Positions 7,386 to 12,828 of a DNA stretch of 12,828 nucleotides are shown here, piece after piece. The notes beneath the pieces are model-generated. The model saw only the letters and a program-made list of their open reading frames with translations. It was not told the DNA's origin and did no database searches. Both the position numbers and the translations under genes were made by a program. Source of the DNA: Methanospirillum sp. Its GTDB lineage: Archaea > Halobacteriota > Methanomicrobia > Methanomicrobiales > Methanospirillaceae. The first letter of the stretch is position 1. Every line of letters starts with the position of its first letter. The stretch lies in NCBI GenBank assembly GCA_028679485.1, contig JAJRBL010000111.1, forward strand, positions 1 through 12,828, in the 5' to 3' direction.

Positions 7386-8186
7386 TTAAATTTTCATGTA
7401 TATATTGCCGTAGATGATCTCTCCTTTCTTCTTGGTCTTCCGCTCGCCAAGATCGCCGATATACTGGTCAAAGGTATAGGTTGTTCCGTCAACCTCCTTC
7501 TCGACCGTTCCGATCTTCTTGAATCCCGGGAGGGGATAGAGGAGGTTTCCGAAGATATACGCATCTCCCTTTACCATCTGGCCGCCGACACGTCCCTCGA
7601 CATCTCCCTTGATGATAACGGTTCCGCCCTCTGCATGGGTCAGGACATGGATGAATGCATTTCCCTCGATGATGATGGTTCCGCCGGTCATGGCAGTTCC
7701 GATATCGTTTCCAGCCTTTCCTTTTACCCGGATGAGTCCTCCGCTCATTCCACGCCAGTCTCCACGGTACGCACTGCCGACATGGTTCTGGGCATCTCCT
7801 TCAATGAGGATCTCCCCTCCTTCCATGGCAATCCCCAGGAAACTGTCCGCGTTGCCTTTTACGGTGATCTTTCCGCCTCTCATCCAGCCGCCGACATACA
7901 TATCGGCGTCACTGTTGATGACGATCTCACCGCCGGTCATCTGCTGACCGAACCGCTTCATCCGTTTTACATTCCCGTTGACTACAATCTTCGTCTCGGC
8001 GGCTGTTGCTCCGGATTTGCCTTCGAACTTGAAGAAATCCCCGAGTTTCCACAGGATTTTTCCTTCGTGTGCCGGGAGTTCAGCGATCTCGGCAAGGCTT
8101 TTTCCGGCAAACAGGTCAGGTGTTACGCTGTAGCACTCAAGATACAATTCTGGCTGCTGGACCAGGGTCATCGTTACGGTTTCCAT
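7386..8186 (-). CDS. fwdC: Formylmethanofuran dehydrogenase subunit C
   Basis: Structural subunit with a right-handed beta-helix like the C-terminal domain of glutamate synthase. It holds FwdA and FwdB together around the internal formate channel (family knowledge). The protein is 266 aa from the chosen start. After an N-terminal part with DLFAGKSLAEIAELP (24-38), the middle (about 84-215) is built of repeated strands ending in Gly-Gly turns: MTGGEIVI, MRGGKITV, MEGGEILI, MSGGLIRV, MTGGTIII and AEGGTVII. The frame could start at a GTG at 8201 that overlaps the fwdA stop. I prefer the ATG at 8184-8186 because a GAGGGG ribosome binding site lies just before it and homologues begin at this point. 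It is the last gene of the fwdDBAC set; the gap to fwdA is 11 bases. Confidence 0.95.
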   Translation of the reverse strand: METVTMTLVQQPELYLECYSVTPDLFAGKSLAEIAELPAHEGKILWKLGDFFKFEGKSGATAAETKIVVNGNVKRMKRFGQQMTGGEIVINSDADMYVGGWMRGGKITVKGNADSFLGIAMEGGEILIEGDAQNHVGSAYRGDWRGMSGGLIRVKGKAGNDIGTAMTGGTIIIEGNAFIHVLTHAEGGTVIIKGDVEGRVGGQMVKGDAYIFGNLLYPLPGFKKIGTVEKEVDGTTYTFDQYIGDLGERKTKKKGEIIYGNIYMKI

Positions 8187-8197
8187 TTTTATTCCCC

Positions 8198-9913
8198 TCA
8201 CGCCACTTCCACTTCAATTGCACGCGGGTTGTGCACATGCTCATCAAAGACCGCGTAGTTCTCAAGGTTCACGGTGTAGTTCTTGGTAAACTTCTCTTTG
8301 ACATCGTGCATGACCTGGGCATTCTCAGGCATGTTGACCTTTGTCCAGATGGTGTACTTGTGTGGTTCGGCAACGATCTGCTTGTCCTTGACTACGACAA
8401 CTCCTTCCTTGAGGGTGTATGCGGTGTTCTGGAAGGCAGCCTCGATCAGTTCGGGATCTGACGGAATGTTCGTCGGATCGAGATCGTAGATGGCAATATT
8501 TGCATCAGCCCCCTTTGCAAGGCTTCCGTACATGCTGGAGAGTCCGAGGGCCTTTGCCGGTCCTGCACGGGTCATCATGGCTATCTCGTAGAGTCCGAGT
8601 TCCTTGTCCATTGAAGCGATGTGACTTGCAGCGATGACCTTGTCCTTGTACTTCATGGTATCAAGGGTTGCTTCACGTGCCTTCTGTGACATGAGCCACT
8701 TGATAACCCGCGGGTACCGGGTAAACGGTCCGGCATTCGGGTGATCGGTGGTGAGAAATACCCGCATCAGGTCTTTTGCAAACAGGGCGATTTCAAGACC
8801 TATTGCCCACTGGATTCCGCATACCTTGATATTCTTGTCATAGATATACGGCACGATTCCTGAACCGGTCTCGAGTTCCACGTCAACGTTTGCCCACTTG
8901 ATATGGTTGAGCTGGTTGAGGTGGTACTCGAACGGACCGTCTGCCGTCATCGTGGTGGTCTCATCAAGGGTAACAGCCCCGATATCGACGGTAATATTCT
9001 TGTTGCTGTTCACGTAGTCCATGACCTCCCTGGCACCTGACTCAAAGGTACCCCAGGAGTCTCCCTTGTAACTATGGAACTGGATGTGGGTGTTGTGGAG
9101 AACCTGTTCCCTGCCGAACTTGTTCTTTGGCTTGTAGCCTTCCGCAAGTTTGAGGGTATCCAGGGTGGTCTCGTAGCATCCGGGGTTGCCCAGGTTGTTA
9201 CCGTGGAGGTGAATGGAATGGGGCAGACCGAGGTATTCGTTCGTCTCGATGAGTCCTTTGACGATCTCTGCCGGGGTGATGTCGAAGAATGGAACCGGAT
9301 CGTTGATGGTGACACAGTTATCTCCCCAAGCCCATGCCTCGGTTCCTCCGGGATTGACTATCTTTATCCCGAAACCCTTGGTTGCGTTGAGAAGCCATGC
9401 AACATATGCTGCATTGTTCTCGATCTCCTTGTTCTTGATGTATTCAAAGCAGAACCAGTTGTTGCCGAAGACCGGCATGGCACTGATGTCGATGATCGGG
9501 GTGTCCCGAATCTCCTCATGCACGTGGGGAGCCATAAGCGGGGGCATTGCTGCCTCGTTGGCATAGGTATATCCCATACGGGCATAGGAGTACCCGGTCT
9601 TCCAGGTGGATGGAATCGAAAAACCCATCTCCATATGCTTGCCCTGCTTGAGAATTCCTCCCCGGAATGATCCCCTGAAGAGTTTGTCTTCAGGCCGCAT
9701 CTCACGTCCGAGGTTTACCTTCGGGCCGACAATATGGGTGTGAATATCGACACCGCCGGCCATGACCGTCCTGCCTGATGCATCGATGACCTCGGCCTTT
9801 GAAGAGACCTTATCGGTGATCTTGCCGTCCTTTATAGAGATATCTGCCTTGTCTCCCTTGATACCCGAGATCGGGTCAAAGATATACCCGTTCTTGATGA
9901 TTATTTCCGACAT
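8198..9913 (-). CDS. fwdA: Formylmethanofuran dehydrogenase subunit A (amidohydrolase)
   Basis: Condenses formate, delivered through an internal tunnel from FwdB, with methanofuran to give formylmethanofuran. It belongs to the dihydroorotase-like metal-dependent amidohydrolases. The protein is 571 aa, full length for the family. Visible site residues are His58 and His60 in GGVDIHTHIVGP, the lysine of GIKIVNPGG (Lys184, candidate carboxylated ligand), His235/His237 in SIHLHGNN, and Asp390 in LTTDHPNAGP, the likely catalytic acid/base. The assignments of Lys184 and Asp390 are by comparison with the known Methanothermobacter enzyme and are approximate. The ATG at 9911-9913 lies two bases after the fwdB stop and follows a G-rich ribosome binding site (AGGGGG). 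No second fwdA is in the window, so this protein probably serves both FwdB paralogues. Confidence 0.97.
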   Translation of the reverse strand: MSEIIIKNGYIFDPISGIKGDKADISIKDGKITDKVSSKAEVIDASGRTVMAGGVDIHTHIVGPKVNLGREMRPEDKLFRGSFRGGILKQGKHMEMGFSIPSTWKTGYSYARMGYTYANEAAMPPLMAPHVHEEIRDTPIIDISAMPVFGNNWFCFEYIKNKEIENNAAYVAWLLNATKGFGIKIVNPGGTEAWAWGDNCVTINDPVPFFDITPAEIVKGLIETNEYLGLPHSIHLHGNNLGNPGCYETTLDTLKLAEGYKPKNKFGREQVLHNTHIQFHSYKGDSWGTFESGAREVMDYVNSNKNITVDIGAVTLDETTTMTADGPFEYHLNQLNHIKWANVDVELETGSGIVPYIYDKNIKVCGIQWAIGLEIALFAKDLMRVFLTTDHPNAGPFTRYPRVIKWLMSQKAREATLDTMKYKDKVIAASHIASMDKELGLYEIAMMTRAGPAKALGLSSMYGSLAKGADANIAIYDLDPTNIPSDPELIEAAFQNTAYTLKEGVVVVKDKQIVAEPHKYTIWTKVNMPENAQVMHDVKEKFTKNYTVNLENYAVFDEHVHNPRAIEVEVA

Positions 9914-9915
9914 CT

Positions 9916-11241
9916 TCAGGCCCCCTGTGCGTTAAGTTCATCGAGCCGGTCTGCAATCCGGTTCAGCAGGGTCTCGTCATCGAGCAAGCCCTGGTTGTCA
10001 ATGACCTTTCTGAACTGGATAGGCACGTTGTCCATCCGGTAGACGATACCGCCGACATCGACACCGCAGATACATACCGGGATGTGCAGGTCGGAGATCT
10101 CCGAGGCCATGTTGATGCTTGGGTCGATGGTAACCCAGGGATGTTTCTTCAGCTGCTTGACCGCCGGGATGGGGAAGTGTGCACCTGCATCGGTTCCGAT
10201 GTTGATGAACATGTCAACTTCGTCACGCATTGCCATGTCAACCGAACTGGTCTCACCAGGATTCATGTGGGCATGGTCTTTCTTGGTGAGATCCAGGCAG
10301 TACGGGAAGCCGAATGTCCACGACCAGACGACACCCGGGCCGGCGATGTTGTAATGTCCCCGCATTGCCATGATCGTCCACTTCGCGACCTTGTTGAGAT
10401 CGCGGGTGAGTGATATGGCGATGTCGATGTTGTGGTTTCTCCCATCCGAGTGGGTCAGACCCATGCCGAAGAATGTCGTTCCGAACCTCGCGTTAGCCAT
10501 GATCTCTGCAACCTCGAGTATCTTCTCTTTCTTTATACCGGCGACCTCGTCAGGGAGATCCTTGCCATGGCCGATTACCACCATCCGGAATGCATCGAAG
10601 AGCTCGTAATCATGTCCCTGTTTTATCTGGAGATGGTAATCTGCCACGTTGGCGGTATCGGTATACCGCGGGTCTATGACGATGATTGTCCGCTTTTTTT
10701 GTCCCTTTCCGGTAAAGAATCCCCGTGGGAAGATAGAATACCGGGACATATGCCGCGGGTGTGCATGAGCAGGGTTGGAACCCCAGTATACAATGACATC
10801 TGCACGGTTTTTTACTTCTCCAAGGGTACAGGTTGGGTATCCGTTATCGAATATGGCGAGGAAGGACGGTCCGTGGCATATCGTTGCACAGTTGTCCAGC
10901 ATACCGCCGGCTGTTTCCATGACGCGGGCAGCTGCTGCCTGTCCTTCACAGTTGGTTGAGCCGAATCCGTACATCAGGGGTTTTTTTGCCTTGTACAGGT
11001 GTTGTGCAACCCACTCGATAGCCTCATCGTAGGTGATATCCTTCATGGAGCCATCAGGCTGTCGGAGCCGTGGACTTCTTATCCGGTGGTCGGAGCTGCC
11101 ATGCTTGAAGATTTCAGTCCCGATTGCACAGACGTTCTCTACCTCAAGAACCTTCTTTCCATCGTCCGAGACCGTAACTCTGACGTCATCACAGGAACAG
11201 CCACAATACGGGCATCCCACATTCTCAATAACCTTTGGCAT
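9916..11241 (-). CDS. fwdB: Formylmethanofuran dehydrogenase subunit B, operon copy
   Basis: Catalytic pterin subunit reducing CO2 to formate with low-potential electrons. The protein is 441 aa. It has the N-terminal motif CPYCGCSC (Cys10, 13, 15, 17, with Cys38) for the single [4Fe-4S] cluster, metal ligand Cys122 in NCATICHGPS, and conserved HPRHMSRYS, MRGHYNIAGPG, DHAHMNPGETSS and INIGTDAGAHFP. The ligand is cysteine, not selenocysteine. Molybdenum versus tungsten cannot be told from sequence. The ATG at 11239-11241 is two bases after the fwdD stop and has GGGTGA upstream, which indicates strong coupling. It is the complete-operon counterpart of the second FwdB at 4081-5472. The two share long conserved blocks but differ in the C-terminal tail and in many surface positions. 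Confidence 0.97.
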   Translation of the reverse strand: MPKVIENVGCPYCGCSCDDVRVTVSDDGKKVLEVENVCAIGTEIFKHGSSDHRIRSPRLRQPDGSMKDITYDEAIEWVAQHLYKAKKPLMYGFGSTNCEGQAAAARVMETAGGMLDNCATICHGPSFLAIFDNGYPTCTLGEVKNRADVIVYWGSNPAHAHPRHMSRYSIFPRGFFTGKGQKKRTIIVIDPRYTDTANVADYHLQIKQGHDYELFDAFRMVVIGHGKDLPDEVAGIKKEKILEVAEIMANARFGTTFFGMGLTHSDGRNHNIDIAISLTRDLNKVAKWTIMAMRGHYNIAGPGVVWSWTFGFPYCLDLTKKDHAHMNPGETSSVDMAMRDEVDMFINIGTDAGAHFPIPAVKQLKKHPWVTIDPSINMASEISDLHIPVCICGVDVGGIVYRMDNVPIQFRKVIDNQGLLDDETLLNRIADRLDELNAQGA

Positions 11242-11243
11242 TC

Positions 11244-11651
11244 TTACTCACCCTTCCACAAACCCACAGCACCCTGCACCAGTTGTAATGCTGTTTTCAG
11301 TTTTTCATTCGGTGCCGGTTCGACAGTAACCGGGAAACCACTGTACTGCGGTGCACCGGTTGATTGTGTCCTGGGTGGAACAACCTGGTTTGCCCAGACA
11401 CCCTGCCTGATATGGCAGAGGCCAGGATAGACGGTCTGGCGGGCAACCACGGCCTTAACAATGACCTGGCCTGATTCGCTCGTAACACGGACATTGGTAT
11501 TCTTCATGATACCAAGTTCTTTCATGTCCAGTTCGTTCATCTCGATGATGTTGCAGGCGTCGAAGTATTCCCGGGAAGTCTTTCCGATCTCCATGGCAAT
11601 ACCTTCCTCGACGGCCCGCTGGGTTATCATGTTTAACTTTTTTCCGGTCAT
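11244..11651 (-). CDS. fwdD: Formylmethanofuran dehydrogenase subunit D, operon copy
   Basis: A 135-aa molydopterin-dinucleotide-binding subunit that closes the pterin pocket of FwdB. The sequence is MITQRAVEEGIAMEIGK near the start, then SREYFDACNIIEM, ELDMKELGI, GLCHIRQGVWANQ and STGAPQYSGFPVTV. It is clearly homologous over its whole length to the second FwdD at 5453-5881. The ATG at 11649-11651 follows GGGAGAT four bases upstream. It is the first recognised gene of the fwdDBAC operon, but a small frameshifted reading frame ends only 17 bases before it. The true operon start is probably near 11995. Confidence 0.95.
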   Translation of the reverse strand: MTGKKLNMITQRAVEEGIAMEIGKTSREYFDACNIIEMNELDMKELGIMKNTNVRVTSESGQVIVKAVVARQTVYPGLCHIRQGVWANQVVPPRTQSTGAPQYSGFPVTVEPAPNEKLKTALQLVQGAVGLWKGE

Positions 11652-11831
11652 AGGATCTCCCGAAAATCCTATTCTGTGAGTTTATTTCTGATCGAGTCTG
11701 ACGGATTGCACTTTTCCATCCAAGGCCCGATCATCATGGGAAGCCCCCTGTATATCAGATCCTTAAGTCCGATACATCGGCAGATATCCCATGATCTCTG
11801 ATGAAAGGGCAAGTCACCTGTGTATCCTATC

Positions 11832-11851
11832 TGATGATCCGGAGATCATCA
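11832..11851 (-). repeat. 8-bp hairpin inside the frame-overlap zone of the split small gene
   Basis: TGATGATC and GATCATCA form a perfect 8-bp stem around the four-base loop TCCG on the minus strand. It lies within the short segment where both reading frames of the split gene are open. It could be a frameshift-stimulating structure, or simply chance. Confidence 0.4.
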
Positions 11852-11876
11852 ATGCCTGATCTCCAGGGGTCTGAAT

Positions 11877-11921
11877 GTAGTTAGGCACAAGTTTCGGTCC
11901 TCCGATCAACAGACTAACTAC
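11877..11921. repeat. Nested inverted repeat (8-bp outer arms) in the split small gene
   Basis: GTAGTTAG at 11877-11884 is the exact reverse complement of CTAACTAC at 11914-11921. Inside the 29-base spacer, TCGG-TCCT-CCGA forms a second small stem. On the minus strand this could fold in the leader/small-gene message upstream of fwdD. Confidence 0.35.
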
Positions 11922-11976
11922 TCTCGAAAGGGCTAATAAATGTCTCCTCCCAAATTTTTTAGGCATAATTACGATG

Positions 11977-11984
11977 ACCTCCTC
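11977..11984 (-). promoter_or_regulatory. Strong Shine-Dalgarno sequence of the small upstream gene
   Basis: The minus strand reads GAGGAGGT here, a long match to the complement of the archaeal 16S rRNA 3' end, 10 bases before ATG 11966. It is as strong as any ribosome binding site in the window. Since no other gene starts nearby, it argues that 11966 is a genuine start. Confidence 0.55.
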
Positions 11985-12017
11985 AAAAAAAATCAAACAT
12001 GTATTTAACGACTTTTT

Positions 12018-12025
12018 TATTTTAA
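12018..12025 (-). promoter_or_regulatory. Putative TATA box for the fwd operon message
   Basis: The minus strand reads TTAAAATA within the AT-rich stretch CTTAAAATAAAAAAG. Standard archaeal spacing would place the transcript start near 11995, just before the strong ribosome binding site at 11977-11984. The match to the archaeal consensus is fair, not perfect. Confidence 0.35.
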
Positions 12026-12144
12026 GGGCATAGTTTGTCGAGATAAATTCTCTGAGAATATCTTTTTCGTCGGGAAAAGCGGGCTGAATATTCGGAATTC
12101 AGTTTGGTGAGTTAGGCATTACTCCAAATGATCACAAATGCACA

Positions 12145-12152
12145 TTATATTT
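12145..12152 (+). promoter_or_regulatory. Putative TATA box for the class V aminotransferase gene
   Basis: TTATATTT, within ATTATATTTACATTTAT, is the best TATA-like element on the plus strand here. It would give a transcript start near 12175 and a leader of about 85 bases. A second AT-rich patch at 12172-12180 is an alternative and would put the start at the palindrome. Confidence 0.35.
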
Positions 12153-12200
12153 ACATTTATCTGAAGTTAATCTCTTATTTCTTCGAGATACTAGTGCCTA

Positions 12201-12217
12201 TCATGTTCTGAACATGA
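12201..12217. promoter_or_regulatory. 17-bp palindrome upstream of the aminotransferase gene (candidate operator)
   Basis: TCATGTTC-T-GAACATGA is a perfect inverted repeat with 8-bp arms and a single central base, ending 42 bases before ATG 12260. Its form is typical of a site for a dimeric winged-helix repressor. It could also fold as a short RNA hairpin with a three-base loop. The binding protein is unknown. Confidence 0.45.
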
Positions 12218-12259
12218 ATCAACCAGTCCGGGATTGCGCGAGGTCAGGGATCGTCAGAT

Positions 12260-12828
12260 ATGAGTACAAGAAGAGAGAGAATGTATAGCGAATACATGAG
12301 TAGATCCATGCCGGATTCAGGAACTGACAACATCTATCTCAATAACGCCGCGACCAGCTGGCCAAAGCCTCCGGAGGTTTTAACGGCAGTTCAGAATTCT
12401 CTCTCCTGGCCGTTTACGGGAGGAGGACGTAGTATTCATACGGAGTTTCGTGATGATATCCGGGCAGCCAGGGTGGCAGTTGCTGATCTCTTCGGTTTTC
12501 ATGAGAGTGAAGAACAGGTGATCTTCTCTCATAATGCTACCGATGCTCTCAATACCCTGATTTTTGGATTTATCTCTGCCCATCCAGGTCCGGTTCATGT
12601 AATCTCCTCGGTTCTTGAGCATAACTCCGTGTTAAGGCCCCTCCATGAACTGGAAAAGGCAGGAAAGGTAAATCTGACCCTCATTCCGGTTCATGGTGCA
12701 TATCTTGACCTGGAACAACTTGCTGAGTCGATAAAGCATGAGACCAGGCTTGCCGTGCTGAATCATGGAAGCAATGTCATGGGATCAGTTCAGAACCTGG
12801 ATGAAATCTTTCGGATTCTCCATGAAAA
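12260..12828 (+). CDS. Class V aminotransferase / cysteine-desulfurase-like protein (partial, C-terminus off the right edge)
   Basis: A PLP-dependent enzyme of the NifS/SufS/selenocysteine-lyase superfamily; 189 codons are visible. Conserved blocks are YLNNAATSWPKPPEV (26-40), GGGRSIH (54-60), VIFSHNATDALN (87-98, cofactor phosphate region), SSVLEHNSVLRP (116-127, with His121 expected to stack on PLP) and LNHGSNVMGSVQNL (167-180). The pattern fits the cysteine-desulfurase family-protein subgroup (TIGR01977-like) better than classical IscS. The PLP lysine and any active-site cysteine lie beyond the window, so true desulfurase activity cannot be judged. The start is uncertain: in-frame ATGs occur at 12260, 12281, 12296 and 12308, and the conserved part begins at residue 25. 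ATG 12260 is used because AGGGATC precedes it. It is divergent from the fwd operon. Confidence 0.88.
   Translation, partial: MSTRRERMYSEYMSRSMPDSGTDNIYLNNAATSWPKPPEVLTAVQNSLSWPFTGGGRSIHTEFRDDIRAARVAVADLFGFHESEEQVIFSHNATDALNTLIFGFISAHPGPVHVISSVLEHNSVLRPLHELEKAGKVNLTLIPVHGAYLDLEQLAESIKHETRLAVLNHGSNVMGSVQNLDEIFRILHE

Larger units (their letters stand above)
11669..11966 (-). pseudogene. Small gene at the head of the fwd operon, split by a +1 frame change (broken gene or programmed frameshift)
   Basis: I do not recognise the family. Reading minus-strand from ATG 11966, the first frame gives 50 codons (MPKKFGRRHLLALSRVVSLL... SGSSDRIHR) and stops at TGA 11816-11814. The +1 frame is open from 11845 and continues protein-like (GYTGDLPFHQRSWDICRC, IGLKDLIYRGLPMMIGPWM, EKCNPSDSIRNKLTE) to TAG 11671-11669. 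The total of 298 bases is one more than a 98-aa gene would need. An eight-base match to the 16S rRNA tail (GAGGAGGT) precedes the ATG by 10 bases, and the stop falls 17 bases before fwdD. The joined product would have a basic N-terminus and three cysteines (CxC plus one). Single-base mutation, assembly error or real +1 shifting at AGG-TGA-C could each explain it. Third codon positions are more AT-rich in the first half than in fwd genes, so chance is not excluded. Confidence 0.5.
11967..12259. other. Divergent intergenic region between the fwd operon and the aminotransferase gene
   Basis: An AT-rich, non-coding stretch holding candidate promoters in both directions and three dyads: ATTCTC-T-GAGAAT at 12047-12059, CTGAAT-n7-ATTCAG at 12084-12102, and the 17-bp palindrome at 12201-12217. 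TTAGGCAT at 12112-12119 repeats a word found at 11959-11966. No RNA gene was recognised. Confidence 0.6.

Noticed and set aside
8187..8201. GTG start of fwdC overlapping the fwdA stop
   Set aside because: The five extra residues include the purine-rich ribosome binding site of the better ATG at 8186, which matches the usual FwdC N-terminus.
1..12828. CRISPR arrays, insertion sequences, transposases, attachment sites
   Set aside because: No regularly spaced repeats, transposase motifs or terminal inverted repeats with target duplications were seen anywhere in the window.

Overview
The window reads as part of the genome of a formate-using, cytochrome-lacking methanogenic archaeon of the order Methanomicrobiales, most likely Methanospirillum or a close relative. 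The placement rests on the gene set (F420-dependent formate dehydrogenase plus formylmethanofuran dehydrogenase), on archaeal-type GGAGGTGA-like ribosome binding sites, and on the absence of bacterial promoters. The genus is my inference and was not tested.

Layout, left to right. (1) 1-2921, minus strand: fdhA and fdhB, with fdhB running off the left edge. (2) 2922-3611: a 690-base region with no convincing gene, holding the fdh leader and a 14-bp palindrome. (3) 3612-3974, plus strand: a lone small four-helix membrane protein followed by an oligo-T terminator. (4) 4081-7277, minus strand: an apparent operon reading SAM-dependent methyltransferase, 91-aa unknown protein, fwdD2, fwdB2. (5) 7386-11651, minus strand: the fwdD-fwdB-fwdA-fwdC operon, packed with gaps of 2-11 bases. 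(6) 11669-11966, minus strand: a small, previously unremarked reading frame just upstream of fwdD. It has a near-perfect Shine-Dalgarno sequence but is split by a +1 frame change. (7) 11967-12259: a divergent promoter region with several dyad symmetries. (8) 12260 to the right edge, plus strand: the N-terminal half of a class V aminotransferase / cysteine-desulfurase-like protein.

How the genes fit together. FwdB/FwdD form the molybdo- or tungstopterin module that reduces CO2 to formate. FwdA, an amidohydrolase, condenses that formate with methanofuran, and FwdC is a scaffold. FdhAB oxidises formate and passes electrons to F420 or, in Methanospirillum, directly into a heterodisulfide reductase-formate dehydrogenase-formylmethanofuran dehydrogenase supercomplex. 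Clustering of fdhAB with two fwdDB modules fits that biology. The polyferredoxin subunit (FwdF), FwdG and the Hdr subunits are not in the window.

The points most worth a second look are the frameshifted small gene at the head of the fwd operon, the duplicated fwdDB catalytic pair without its own fwdA/fwdC, and the methyltransferase plus unknown 91-aa protein placed between the two fwd modules.
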